Origin: Akebia trifoliata
Taxonomy: Eukaryota; Streptophyta; Magnoliopsida; Ranunculales; Lardizabalaceae
NCBI GenBank assembly: GCA_017979445.1
Contig: CM030711.1
Location: 16,508,922 to 16,572,921 of the forward strand
Length of the DNA stretch: 64,000 nucleotides
Direction: 5' to 3'
In this document: positions 47,544 to 61,075 of the stretch, piece by piece
Layout: every line of letters begins with the position of its first letter
Numbering within the stretch: the stretch's first letter is position 1
Notes under the pieces: model-generated
What the model saw: only the letters and a program-made list of their open reading frames with translations
Database searches by the model: none
Told to the model about the DNA's origin: nothing
Program-made: the position numbers and the translations under genes

Positions 47544-48446
47544 TGCTGATGCTGATGCTGATGCTGCTGCTGCTGTGCAGAGCGAAGTAGCAACAAATCA
47601 AGTAGGAATACAGGATCTCAACTCCAGAGTCCAGACTCTTGAGGAACGACAAGGGGGGACGGTAGGATTACTTTTTCGGATGACCTAAGACAGCTAACCT
47701 TTGTCCTCTCCATGCACCCTCACACTTTAAAAAAGAGTCAAATAAAAAAGGGAGGCTCCATTTGCACAAATTGCACCCACGGATATCTACCTTAACTTTA
47801 AAGTAACTATTTGCACACACTAAATTCACTTTCTTTAACATCTTCAACTATTTCATTTGATAAATATGTCATTCGCATCTCCAATGCCATAACCTAAACC
47901 TCCAATTATGTTTTAATCATTTATCCTTGTATGATTTAGGCACATGATTGTTTTTTTTTTTTCCTTTGAAAATTTTCTAAGGTATCTAATGATGTATAAA
48001 ACATGTCAATTAAGGTGTTATTTGTTAAATTGAAAAAAATTTAGTACTAAAACTTATAAGTACTGAAAAAATTATTTGTTTGGATGTTAAAATAGTATTG
48101 AATTCATTAAAATTAAGTGCTAAATTCACATAATCATATTTATTACATATTGCTAAAAATTAATAAATTATCTATTTTACCTTTACATATTATTTGCATT
48201 TTCAAATGCCTATTTCTTATCAAACATAATAAAATATATCATTTCTTATAAAATTAAAATACAATTCATTTTTAAATAATAAATAATACTAAAAATTTTA
48301 ATTTTTAAATAATAACTTTTACTTATAAAATCTCACAAATTTCAAATTAAAAACAATAATGTCATACAAGTCAACAAAATTTGAAATCAACATATCCATC
48401 AAAATTTTGAAATCAACATTATCATACCCAACAAAATAACATTATT
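47544..48446. other. Methyltransferase 5' flank and spacer
   Basis: Just upstream of the ATG, within about 60 bases, the minus strand carries a (GCATCA)n/(GCA)n stretch in the leader. No clear TATA box was fixed. The rest is AT-rich with no gene. Confidence 0.5.
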
Positions 48447-49757
48447 TCATATATTTACACTACTAAGATGATTGGCAATCTGATCTCCTAAAGTATTTAT
48501 GAATGCTTGTTCAGATTGTCCAAACAACTCTTCCACAACGAAATGAGTATATCCACAATTAGTTACTTTAAAAAGAACATCTTCATCATCGTATTGATGA
48601 AAAAGTTCATCAGTTATCAAAATTTTACAAAAAAAATTGTGAATTGTCATGCATGCAATCACTATATTTCTCTTAATAGAAAAATAGTATGGTGCCATTC
48701 TTTTTAAAATTGGGAACCGCGCCTTCAAAACTCTGAAAGCCTTCTCAATTATATTTCTCAATTTGACATGTGTATGGTTGAATATTTCCCCTTTGCATCT
48801 AAGACGTCCACGACGAAAATCAAGTAATCAATAACGCATATTGCAATATGGTATCATAAAATCCCGTGTGTGCATGTAGGCAGCATCAACCAAATAATAT
48901 TTATCTATATCAAAATGAATACATTGCTAAATGATATATATATTACTAATAAAACTATAGGAAATACTAATAATACCAAATGAAGATATTGGAAATCTAT
49001 ATGCAGAATCACGGATAATCTCCATTAAAACCCTTGAATCATATGTGACTCCTACCTATCTAGCTTGCACGTATATAAATATCATATCAAAGTTACAAAT
49101 AGTTATTACATTTTGATAGCATTCATACATTCCCTGTCTCTTGTAAGGAATTTGTCTGTCCGATAGAATGCAAGTAAGGATGAGTATTCCATCAAGAGCA
49201 CCTTTGTTAATTAATTAAAGAAGTACATTACTACTAGTAAAAAATATAAACATAAATATAAACTATCAGGTGTAAAAGTTAGGTACCTTGAATATTTGTC
49301 TAAGATGTCGATGAGTTCGAATTTCTTCCATTAATTGATAAAAAGAAGGTGATAAGATTATTTTTTTGAAAAAATACAACATAGTTAATAAAACCTTATG
49401 GAAATACTTATAGATTGTTTGCAATGAATGTTGAAATCAATTTTTTATTAGTCGATACTGACAACTATAACCAATTGTTAAAATAAACATTGCAATCATT
49501 TCTGGTATTTTCACATGTCTACTATCCACAAACCATCCTTGTTCTTAAAATAAAAGACAAAGGTTAATGAATGACTCATTTTCCATTCTTAACAACTCAA
49601 CAGTTTGATAATGACTCTTTAAGAGTTCATTCACAAATTGTGTACCCGTGAGCATTAATACGTTGATTACATCTCAAGTGATAGATTGTCGTCTAATATG
49701 TTCCAATATTAATTTTATTAGAAGCCTCCATTGTTGTGGTGTCATATTCATTATTGC
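48447..49757 (-). pseudogene. PIF/Harbinger transposase (DDE_Tnp_4 / HARBI1-like), broken
   Basis: Translation in shifting frames follows the family from end to end: MTPQQWRLLIKLILEHIRRQ and LLRMENESFINLC (N-terminal), EQGWFVDSRHVKIPEMIAMF, a RLIKN..FQHS..TI.KYFHKVL stretch, ALDGILIL (first Asp region), WVGVTYDSRVL-like (second Asp), DKYYLVDAAYMHT and RNIIEKAFRVLKARFPILKRM (Glu). The frame 48761-48447 holds the last part. Stops and shifts break the rest. Catalytic positions seem kept but the gene cannot be read through. No terminal repeats were fixed. Confidence 0.8.
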
Positions 49758-49937
49758 ATAAATAATTTGTATGCATATAAAAAGTAATACGATAATCAAA
49801 TATTCATTCAAAATAAAAGTGTTCTAACATTTAAGTCTAAATAAACTTATTCAAAATAAGTGCTCCAATATGCCATAAACAACAAAAACAAACAACTAAA
49901 TGTTCTATCAAAAATAAAAAATAAAAATCACAAAACT

Positions 49938-52900
49938 TGTGGCGCCCCGCTGGACGCTAACACAAATCCCCATGTCAGATCTCGAGGTACTAGGTGGCAC
50001 CTCGAAATTTCGGCATGGTCTCCTCTGTTTATGTTAGCAATCCAAGGCGTTTAATCAGCACCTGATAAACGGCATACAATCCTGCATACAGATATAAAAT
50101 ATAATACTAGCGGAAGCCTATATAAGTCTAATAACGTACGAAAGATCAGAGTGCGGAAGAATAACCAAGATACAGGATTATACAAAATTTCTCACTCTAA
50201 CAGAAATCCTAACACTCAGAACAACATGTATAATACTCTCGGATAAATCGACACCACTAGGGGTAATAACCCCAATACTCACCAAGTGACGAACTCTGGC
50301 TGTCTATCTGACCCACCAGATGATTCTCACTCGTGCTCTATATCTGCCTCGCCAAACTTCGGATCTGAAACTAAAAAAATGGAGAAAGAAAGGGTGAGTA
50401 ACAATGGTTACCCAATAGGGAAACAAACAATTTCTGCCAATAACCCCTCCTAACATGAACGAATAAGCATACTAAATCATTTTAAAATAGTCAAAGTTTT
50501 ACAGAAGAAATTACGATTAACTGGTACATATAGCCAGGGATGAACAACTAAACATTTTAAAACTCACATTACATCGATCAGCAGTACTCACTATAACATT
50601 ATCTTTTTATACAAATATAATTGATCAAAGGGAAATAATAAACATGGATTTCATTTTATATATCAAAATAAACAACAGATACATAATACACAATGGTGGA
50701 GTATTGGAATTAGAGAGTTGGGATTTACGACTGGATCGCTCCCAGTCGGGACAAAATGTTACAATTCTTCTCTGATTTTTAGTTCCTGATTTTGTGGCCG
50801 GTCGCTGCACTTACCACGCTTGGTTAACCATTTATCCGGCTCAGGCTGGTCGTTTGACGTGACCGTAAGGAATGGGTCTCTTTTCGATGTGTCAGAACGT
50901 TCGACTACTATAGATTGTTAGTGATCACTGACTAATCATCTTCGTCTATGCCTATCAGGCGTGCATGTGATTCCCAAATATACAAACCATTCGTATACGA
51001 CCACCTTTACATTACAAGTTCGCTGGTAAAGATAGAGAGGAATAAACCCGGATTCCAGTTGTGACTCCACTCTCATACGCGTCCCATACCACGTATGAGC
51101 TTGGTGGTCCCTACTGTACATCCCAGGATAGTACACCACTCCGGATGATATGACGTACTATCCCTTCAGGCATTCACAAACTATTTAACAGCTCACAAAA
51201 TAGCTACATATGTATATTATTTTCATTTGAAAATAAAAGAGAAATTAACAATACAAGGTTGAGAATAGATATCCAGTTTCCTACCATGCAAGTGTGGCCA
51301 CCCGGCCTAACATAAATAACATAACGGAGCGCCTCGCGCTAACAGAAATTTAAATAAACATACAACCAACAATATTATCCCTGGATATCTGTTCACCAAC
51401 CTACACACAACACAACAACGTAAAATGCAGACATCACCCCTCGAGTGTGACTCTGACATTTTACCGTTTCATACCCTTTTTCCCTCTTTCTGATTTTTAC
51501 AATTTTCAATTTCTTCAATAAAACATACATTTTCTGATATTCATCAACTCAATATGAGTTCATTGAATATTAAATCACATTTTCCAACTAAAGAATTTAT
51601 TTTTATCAATAATATTGAAAAAGAAAATAAATTTTATATTAAAACGGGGTCCGAGCAGTCACAAGACCCAATTTATGGAAATAACCCGTTAAAATACCCT
51701 ACCCACGTATAATTTGTTAAAAATACAATTAAACATATCAAAAATGCAATTTCTGGGGTGAATTTTTTTTATAAAAAAAATAATTCTATATTTTAGAAAT
51801 ACATCCAAAATTTTTCGATAAAATCATAAATGCAATTTTCACAATCTACGATTACTAATAGAAATTAAGAGTTCCTTACAATGTCTAGGCGAAAGGATCA
51901 AAGCGTGTGCACGGAAATCGAGGCGATTGGTGAGAAAATCGAGACGGACCAAACTTTGAAGTGGCTGATTTTTTTAAATTGACTTGGTGATTTCGAAGAT
52001 CTCGATGTGCTTGTCTCTTCTCCCTTCTACGATAAAAGACGGTTTGACCCCGAAATCGATGAAAACCGAGGTTGAAGTTACGAAATTTTCGTATAAAAAT
52101 ACGGCTGATTTTTCACTATACGGGGTGAAAAAGACGAGAAAACGGAAGGAATTTGGTTGGGTTATGTAGAGAATGAGGCTGCGGACGTTTCTCCATTCTG
52201 CGTCGGAAGACGGTTTGACCTCGAAACGGACGAAATCCGAGGTCAAAGTTTCAAAATTTTCGTATCCAAATACGGCTGATTTTTTACGATATCGGGTGAA
52301 ATAGAAAGTGAAACAAAGAAAGGTTGGGTGGGTTTTGTAGATGTTGAGGCTGCGGATCTTTTTCTCTTCTGCGGCGATCGTCGAAAGTGGACCGTTTGCG
52401 AGGGATCTGAGGTGGAAGATCGGAAGAAAAACGAATTTTTTTTTTCGTTTTATATAAGTCTCGGCTGTTTGGACGCGTTGGGGAAGATGAGAGAAAAAAA
52501 AATTAAAAATATTATTTAAATAAAATGTGGGACGAATTCGATATTTCGCCTATTGTTTCAACCGACGATAACTTGGCCATCCGGACTCCAAAACTGATAA
52601 ATGAATACTCTATTTCGCCTAATTTTTCGTTCTGGATCTAATGGTATAGTCAATTTCTATAGATTATGTCTCTATCAAAAATTTACATTTTTGGCCTGAG
52701 GTGACCCCTAAACTTGATGTCGTTTTCGTTTTTGACGATAATTCGACTTCCTGATCTCCAAAAATGATAAATAAATAGTCCATGTTGAATAATTTTTCGT
52801 TATGAACCCAATGGTATAATCAAATTTTAAAAATTATTACTCTAAAAAAATCACTGTTTTAGCCTGGTCCGACCCGGTAATCGAGAATTTTACAACTTTT

Positions 52901-53104
52901 ATATTCGGACTCGTATTTGAGCGTGCTTACAAGCTAAACTATGTTTTTCGATCATTTTGAATCTAATGGTGAGGTCATATTCCATTAAATATGATCAGAA
53001 ATATCCTAAAATTTTATCCCTAAATCCCACTTTCAAGATTTTCTTAAAATTCCACTATTTATTTTTTTCCCTCGAGATACGAATTAAAAATTCGGGGTGT
53101 TACA
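49938..53104. mobile_element. Solo LTR of about 3.2 kb with AAACT target duplication
   Basis: 3167 bp, starts TGTGGCGCCCCGC and ends CGGGGTGTTACA, with AAACT on both sides (49933-49937 and 53105-53109). No gag or pol inside. A related copy lies inverted at 56346-59318 and an end fragment at 27541-27638. LTRs of this size and terminus type are known from Tekay/Del gypsy elements; membership is inferred. Orientation is not settled. Confidence 0.85.
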
Positions 53105-53109
53105 AAACT

Positions 53110-56087
53110 ACTACTAAGATATCACATATCAAAGCCTATGATAAGTGAATAGTATTAAACCATTATAATCGTAGTGTTGGATATACTAATTTTATCAAAA
53201 TCATCATGTACTATTTTCCCTTATCAAATGCATTAAGTGCAGTATTGTAGATGTGTCATCCTTTCTCCACCATCGTCATTTAAATCAAAGATTTCATACA
53301 ATCTTGTATGAGGGTCTATTGTTTGTATCTTTCACAAGAACATTGATAAGTATTTGAATATTTTTTTGAAGATCGTCCTGATCATTATTTTTATGACGTT
53401 TTCTTGATGATGAAGTATCCACGTTTTCTGAAGGAGTTAATACATTTGGAACACTCTGTCCTAAAGATTCATTGTCCAAACTCATCAAAATTTTGTGGAT
53501 CCTCTCCAACTTGAGATGATATATCCACAGACAATCTTTCTCTATGTGGACCCTATCCAATATCTCCCGTGATTATTGTACATTCAAATAATATACATAA
53601 CTCACGTGTAGATGAGACACATTATAATCCTATTGAAAGTGAGTCTATTTATAATATTCTCAAGATTTAGAAATATATAGTAAAAGTGTAGGTTTAAACA
53701 TGTCTTCAAGTAATCATCTCATCGTTCATCAATCTAATGAATGGTATTTGTTTCTGCATTGTATTCATGACTCGTGCAAATTATAAGCCATATCAAAATT
53801 TCATATTATTTCTTTTGATAATCTCATTGATTTTTTTAGTTGTCTTTGTTTAAAAGTAATAAAAAATTTCTTGTTCATTTCAACTATAATTCTAATCCAT
53901 GATTGGGATTTTAAAGTCCCCCTGATATTCCTTCACGGTTAATTTAATTAATACATAGATTGATAAAAAAAATTTCTAACCCTCTCATTAAACCAACATG
54001 CTCGGTGTTTTCATTAGAATCCATATATAAATACAATAGAAAAATAAAAATAAATAACTATATAATTTAAGATAGAAAATTATTAAATTCATATATTTTT
54101 GCTCTTTATTATGATTTTTTTTATTTAATATTTTGGATTCATCTCGACAATTTATAAGGAGATTCAGAAGTAACTACTACAAATCAAACCCTTCCCCATA
54201 AATACAAATCAACTTAAATATACATCAATGGAGAAATAAAACATAATACTTGGTTTCTAGTATCGTACCTTTCTCAAGAAATACAGTGGTGGTTAAGGCT
54301 CTGTTTGACTCTTGATGATACCTTTATTACTTTTCAAGAGAAACCTTTCTCAAATTTGCAGAAAATCTCACCCAAACATAAAACATAGTTAAGATCTATC
54401 AGTAGGTAAAGTCAATGAGTATTGAGATCAATATTATCAAATAGCACGTATTACGTTATGTGATTAACATATATGCCAGTGCACATATGTGATTGCAAAT
54501 CAGGACAAGGTAACTTAAAAAAAAAATATTGATGATGGAAAAATGGGAAAAAACATATGCATTTTTTAAAAAATACATAATTAGAAGATAGAAAATTTCC
54601 TACAAAATATACAGTCAGAAATAATTTTTTTTTAAAAAATGAAAATTTAGAATTTCACATTTCAAAGTTCAATATCTAATCAAATTTTGAACTCAACAAA
54701 AGCAATTGCAATGGAAGAATTATAATTTCCCACACATGCACATACTGCACTCTAAATGTAAACGACACTTTGTAATACTTTTCTTTCATTGTCCTTCATT
54801 GTTTTTTCACACATTAGCAAAAACACACACACATACTATTATTTCCTTTCCAATCCCCAATTTTTTTTTCTTTTAAGACTTATGATAGTTTTAATAACTT
54901 CAATATGTACCAATAATTTTAACCAAGGGGGAGTTCTATTTAATTTTACCTACCATGTTGCAACTTCTCAAGATTCGCAATGCATTGATCTTGAACAAGA
55001 AAAAACCAAAAATTTTAAAAGGAAAATAATTTTTCAAATGAATTAAAAATTCCTTGCATAAAATGATAGCGATTATAACCATTGAAAATTAAATAAGCAA
55101 ATAACTAGTGGAAGGAAACTAAGTTATGTGGTTACCCCGAGCTTACGACATGATATATGTATACTTCATGGGCATAACAGCTTGGGCAAACATTATTAAT
55201 ATAATCATCTTCCAACACAAGGTCAGTACCAAAATCACCAATTTGCTTTATAGATAATACAAAAACAGTGAGGAAAATTCCCTAAACCAGTAAAAAGCAC
55301 GTGAAGCTCTACATGTTTCAAAGGCACATAAAATATAATTTACGAGAAAGCTTGATTTTATTATTATTTTTTCATTAAGAAGTTTATGTTAGATGGTACT
55401 TGAGCCAACAAAGCTCCTTTACAACCGAAAATCATGGCCTTCCCTAAGGGTTGCAGCATAAAAAAATAATATCATTCCATGAGGATAATAGAATATATAA
55501 GCAAAACTAATTATACACATTCCAAAACAAAGTTGGTACAAAAAATCAAATTGTTTTATTGACAACAAGAAACAAATTAATAAATACAGAATCATAGAAA
55601 TTCTAATACCACAAAATTAGCTTTCTCCCATACACAAGGCTCAATCGTCTCAATATAGGATTCATGGATAAAGAAAATAATTTTAATACTAGTAGAAAGG
55701 GTGTTATACATGCCAAGGGCTTTAATCTTCGAAACCATTGAAGAGATATGAGAATAAAGACATAAAGTCATTTCATATTTAAGCTATAAGAACTCTCTCG
55801 CATCCTGGATTATAAAGTAGAAGTTAACTTAATCCTTCATTGACATTTATATCAAGAGAATATTAAGAACACCTTTTTGGGATTTGTGTCATAGACGGAG
55901 GTGCGTCAAATGTAATCATCCTCAGACACAAGATTAGCTAAAAGAATCAACTTTTTGTAGATTACCTAGGTAAATTGAATTATTAGATCCCAGCAAACCC
56001 ATTCATGTGCATTATTGTATACGAATGACCAATATGGCTATAGTAATTAGGTTGCCTCCAAATTTCAACATGGCTCAAATATGAATA
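53110..56087. other. AT-rich region with degenerate repeats
   Basis: A minus-strand frame at 53294-53560 (88 residues, with SSSRKRHKNNDQDD) may be an exon of a transposon accessory protein, but I cannot support that. Similar motifs (an ACAC/AACAAAGGT..GTACC and ATCA.ATT pattern) recur near 55204, 55514 and 55912, suggesting old duplications. No other gene seen. Confidence 0.4.
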
Positions 56088-56345
56088 GTGGACGCTAAAA
56101 TAATGGAGAGGTTCTTCCTTGATATGACAAAAGAAAGACTTACTAGATTAATTGCTCAACAACTCTGTAGTTTCACTAATAATTACTCAACAAGGTTGGA
56201 TTTTGGTGGTTTTAGGGTTGTCTACAAAGGTGAGTTCCCAAATGGAATAAAATTCACAGTAAAGGTTCTCAATAGAAGCTTGGACAAAAGAGTTGAAGAG
56301 CAATTCATAGCAAAAGTGGGCACAATTGGTAGAACTTACCATATC
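56088..56345 (+). pseudogene. Receptor-like kinase fragment (LRK10-like), cut by an LTR
   Basis: The kinase N-lobe of an LRK10/PR5K-like receptor kinase: MERFFLDMTKERLTRLIAQQ, LCSFTNNYSTRL, a degraded Gly loop LDFGGFRVVYKG (two conserved positions changed), the VAVK-type lysine in KFTVKVL, and EEQFIAKVGTIGRTYHI. The frame then runs into the LTR at 56346 and no kinase sequence was found after it. An AG acceptor just before 56089 suggests it was once an exon. Non-functional. Confidence 0.8.
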
Positions 56346-59318
56346 CATAAAACCCCAAGTTTTTTATTCGTATCTCGAGAAAAAATAAATATTGGAATTT
56401 TAAAAAAATCTTGAAAGTGGGACTTAAGGTAAAATTGTAGGATTTTATTCTAATCATTTTTAATGAAATCTGACCTCACCATTGGATTCAAAATGATTGA
56501 AAAACATACTTTAGCCTATAAGCATACTCAAATGCGAGTCCGATCAGAAAAGTTATAAAACCCTCAATTTGCGAGTCAGATCAAGCTAAAATAATGACTT
56601 TTTGCTAGAGTAAGAATTTTTAAAATTCAATCATACCATTAGGTTCGTAATAAAAAAATTATAGAAAATGAACTATTTACTTGTAATTTTTGAAATCCAG
56701 AAAGTCGAATTATCATCAAAAATGAAAATAACGTCAATTTTAGGGTCCCATTGGACCAAAAAAAGTAAAATTTTTGCTAGAGACATAATTTGTAGAATTT
56801 GACCATAGAGTGAGTATTTATTTCTCACTTTTGGAGTTCGGACGGTCAAGTTATCATCGAACAAAACAATAAGTAAATTACTGATTTCATCTCGTACTTA
56901 TATAAATAAATTTTTTTTACTCCAAAATACTATTCATTATCATTTAATTTCGTCCAAAAACTAACTGTGTTTTTTTTTCATATATAAAAAAATTGATTTT
57001 TTTCAATCTTCCAACTCAGATTCACCGCAAACGATCTGTTTTCAATCTCCGACGTAGAAGGAAAAAATGTCCGCAGCCTCGACCTCTACAAAATCCACCT
57101 GATTTTCTTTTGTTTTCTCCTCTTTTTCACCCCGTATCATAAAAAATCATTCATAGATAATACGAGGGTTTCGAAACTTTGATCTCGGATTTCATCAGTT
57201 TCGAAGCAAAACTGTCATCCGTCGCAAAAAAGAGAAAGAACGACTGCATCGAGATCTTTGAAATCACTAGATCAAATTCAAAAATCAGTTACCTCGAAAT
57301 TCAAGCCATATCGATTTATGTGCCAATTGTCTCAATTTTTGCGCACGCACTTCGATCATCTCGCACAGAGATTGTAAGGAACTCTCAATTTCTATTAGTA
57401 ATCGTAGATTGTGAAAATTGAATTTAGGATTTTATAAAAAATTTGTGATGTGTTTTCAAAAATATAGAATTCAATTGATTATTTCAAATTCACGTCAGAA
57501 CTTGTATATTTGATATGTTTAATTGTATTTTATAATAAATTATACGTGGGTAGGATATTTTACCGGATTTTATATTATCCAATTCGATTTTATGCATTGC
57601 TCGGACCCATGTTGATATAAATTTTGTAATTTTTCAGTTTAATTGATAAAAAAAGGAATTTTAAAGTTTGAAAAATATTTTTAATAATCAATGAACTCAT
57701 ATTGAGTTGATGAATGTCGAAAAATGAATATCGTATTCGAAAGATTGAAAACTTTAAAAATCGAAAAAGGGGAAAAACTTACGAAACGGTAAAATGTAAG
57801 AGTAACACCCGATGGGTGATGTCTGCATTTTACATTATAATATTGTGTGTAGGTTGGTAAAGGGATATCTAGGAATAATGATTAGTTGTATATTTATTTA
57901 AATTCTGTTGGCGTAGAGGCTCCAAGTTCTGTTATTTATTTTAGGCCGGGTGGCCACAGTTGCATGGTAGGAAACTGTATACCACTTTCAACTATGTAAT
58001 GTTAATTTCTTATTTGTTTTCAAAGAAATGAAATGATATATATATATATGTAATTATTTTGTGAACTGTTAAAGAGTTTGCGAATACTTGAAGGGATAGT
58101 CTGTCATATCATCCGGAGTGATATACTATTCTGTGATGTACGGTAGGGACAACCAAACTCATACGTGGTATGGGACGCGTATGAGAGTGGAGTCACAATT
58201 GGAATCTGGATTTATTTCTATCTATCTTTACCAGTGAACTTATAATGTAAAGGTGGTCGTATATGAATAGATTGTATATTTGATAATCACATGCACGTCT
58301 GATAGGCATAGACGAAGATGATTAATTAGTGATCACTAACAATCTGCAGTAGTTGAACGTTCTGACACATCAAAAAGAGACCTATTGCTTACGGTTACTT
58401 CAAACGGCCAGCCTAAGCCGGATAAATTGTCCCGTAAGTGTAATAAACAGCGACCAACTACAAAATCAGGAACTAATACTTTATTATGAAACATCATGTC
58501 CCGATTGGGAGCGATCCAATCATGAATTTCAACTCTCTAATTTCACTACTCTACCATGATGTATTATGTATCTATTCCCTTATTTTAATATATAAAATAA
58601 AATGTATGTTTAATGTTTGTATTTGATCAATTAGATTTGTATAAAAAAAATGTTATAGTGAGAACTATTGATTGATGTAATGTGAGTTTTAAAATGTTTA
58701 GTTACTCATCCCTAGCTATATGTACTAGTTAATCATAGTTTCTTCTGTAAAACTTTGCATATTTTAAAATGATTAAGTATGTTTATTCATTTATGTTAAG
58801 AGAGGTTATTAGTAGAAATTATTTACTTCCCTACTAGGTAACTATTGTTACTCACCCTTTCCTTTTCCATTTTTTTAGTTTTAGTTTCAAAGCTTGGCGA
58901 GACAGGTGTAGAGTACGAGTGATGATTATCTGGTAGGTTAGATAGATGACCAGAGTCCTTTTCATTGTAAGTACTGGATTATACCTAGCGACGTTTGGTT
59001 GTCCAGGTAGTAATATAGATTTTTATTTTGAGCGTTAAGAATTTTGTTAGAGTAATGAGTTTCTGTATAATCCTGTATATAAATTTCTTCTTCCGTACTC
59101 TGATTTATCATACATTATTAGATGTATATAGGCTTTTGTCATTATTTTAGTCTGTATGTATATATGCAGGATACAGTGTTTGTCGTTTATCAGGTGTAGG
59201 TATTTAACACATTGGAATACTAAAATAAACATAGGAGACCATGCCGAAATTTTGAGGTGCCACCTAGTACCTCGAGATCTGACATGGGACTTTGTGTTAG
59301 TGTTTCGAGGGCGTCACA
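56346..59318. mobile_element. Inverted second copy of the 3-kb LTR family
   Basis: 2973 bp. The left end, CATAAAACCCC, is a decayed complement of GGGGTGTTACA; the right end is GGGCGTCACA. Internal landmarks (TTCGTATCTCGAG near the left end, GGTGCCACCTAGTACCTCGAG near the right) match the copy at 49938-53104 in reverse. The flanking 5 bp (ATATC and AATGG) do not match, so one border has probably been rearranged. Confidence 0.75.
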
Positions 59319-59382
59319 AATGGGATTTTCAGTTTTGTTTTAAAGTTTTAACATATATATGTGTGTATGTGTGTGTGATAAG

Positions 59383-61070
59383 TAAAAGCGCCCTCCATCC
59401 ACGGGGTGTGTGGATCCGCTTTTGACCTTTGAGATTTGGGAGTCGCCACCTAGTTATTACGGTCTAGGAACCGAACTTGACTCTAAACGAATAAAAAAAT
59501 AATTAATCTACTAAAAAATACTAAGTCCGGAGATCACATTACGGGGTTAGAAAGTGTTAGGCACTAACCCCGCCCAGCAAATGCCGGTCTCTACTTATTC
59601 CCAAATTGAATTACATTGCTAAAAAGACTTAATAAATAAATTAAAAAAATTAAATCTTTACCTTTATGAAGACAACGGTCTTGTTCCCTCAGATCTGGTA
59701 GAACAGTTCTTCGTACAACACTCCTCACTTCGTTCTGTCACCGGATTCGTTTCAGATTTCCAAAGTAAAGTATCTCCTTATGAGTTTTTCTAATTTTTTT
59801 ATGGATTTCTGGGGTGTTTTGGAGGGTTTCTAGGTGTTTTTTGAGTTTGGAGTATGGATGTTAGGTAAAGAGTTGGGGCTTCAAAATCAAGGTTTGTGGG
59901 AGGCTAGGGGAGCTTTTTGACCTACTTCTCTTAGGGTTTATTTTTAGATACGAAAATAGGTTGTAGGGACCCCTATTTATAGATTTTTTAGGTGCCTTGT
60001 AGATAAAGTTAATGTTTTATTAGAATTGTAGAGTTAGTATTTAATTATAATTGTTTTAAATAGAGTTATTATTTAATTAGGATTGTTTAAATAGATTTAT
60101 TATTTAATTAGAATTCTATTAGGGTTTTGACTTTTAGTCTCACTTGATTGACTTTAAGATTTTGGACTTTAGTCTTACTTGATTGACTTTAAAAATTTGG
60201 ACTTTAATCTTACTTGATTGACTTTAGTATTACTTGATTGACTTTAAGATTGACTTTAGTCTTATGTGATTGACTAAGAATATATTTTTATTTTTTGAAG
60301 AACCCCCATTTATTATATCTTTAATTCTTTAGGCCCCAGATGGAAGGGTCCTTTAATAAATATCTAGGTAATCATCAACAATTTTGCTTGAGAGCTTGAT
60401 TGATCGATTTTTTTGGTTTAAATTTTTAAATTAATTTTATTAATGTTTCACTTTACATTATTTAATGTTTTATTTATTAATTTTAGAATTTAAAATTTTT
60501 TTAATTGAAAAATTACCGTTTTGCCCCTAAAGAGAATTTTTGCGTTTCAAGTCGATTTTTAATGTTCCAAGATGTTTTAGAATCGATTTTTCATAAGGAA
60601 TTCTATGGAAATATTGGTTTGTATCATTTATGAAATTTTTTGTGCGAAATGGTCGTGAACTTTATGAGGGGCATTTTCGTAATTTTGTCAAATTTTGTGA
60701 AAATTGGCGAAATGATTTGTTTGATTTTGATTTGTTGTTTTATGTGTTTGAATGGATTTTCCTAAGCATAATGTAAACTCTAGGGATGTTTTTAGGTTAG
60801 GAGTATTTTGATAATTTGGTCATTTTTTAGTGATTTTTATCGTAAAGTTTGTTTTTGTCTGCAAGATGATGATTTCTATATTTTGGAGGTTATATTTTTC
60901 TAGCGTAGCATGGTTTCTAAGGTTTTGTTAGCTTGAGATACCTCATCTGAATTTCTGAAACATATCTAGTAACAAAATAAAGCATTGGAATAAACATCTA
61001 TAATTGGGAACCATTGCAATCGGGTTAACGAGTTGATTAATCAGGCGAATGCAAAAATGGGGTGCCTACA
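59383..61070 (-). mobile_element. Solo LTR of the TGTAGACACC family with ATAAG duplication
   Basis: 1688 bp. On the minus strand it starts TGTAGGCACCCCATTTTTGC and ends ..GGGCGCTTTTA (a decayed CA end). ATAAG flanks it at 59378-59382 and 61071-61075. It is an inverted relative of the LTR at 24462-25992. Confidence 0.8.
60129..60275. repeat. Imperfect tandem repeat inside the solo LTR
   Basis: About five diverged copies of a 20-40-bp unit built on ACTTGATTGACTTTAAGA and GGACTTTAGTCTT. Confidence 0.75.
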
Positions 61071-61075
61071 ATAAG

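Noticed and set aside
53294..53560. Possible Myb/SANT-like accessory protein of the Harbinger element
   Set aside because: The position and Lys/Ser-rich sequence are suggestive, but no conserved Myb/SANT signature could be seen.
59376..59382. Alternative LTR start TGATAAG at 59376
   Set aside because: It gives no target duplication; starting at 59383 gives matching ATAAG on both sides, with the terminal G decayed to A.
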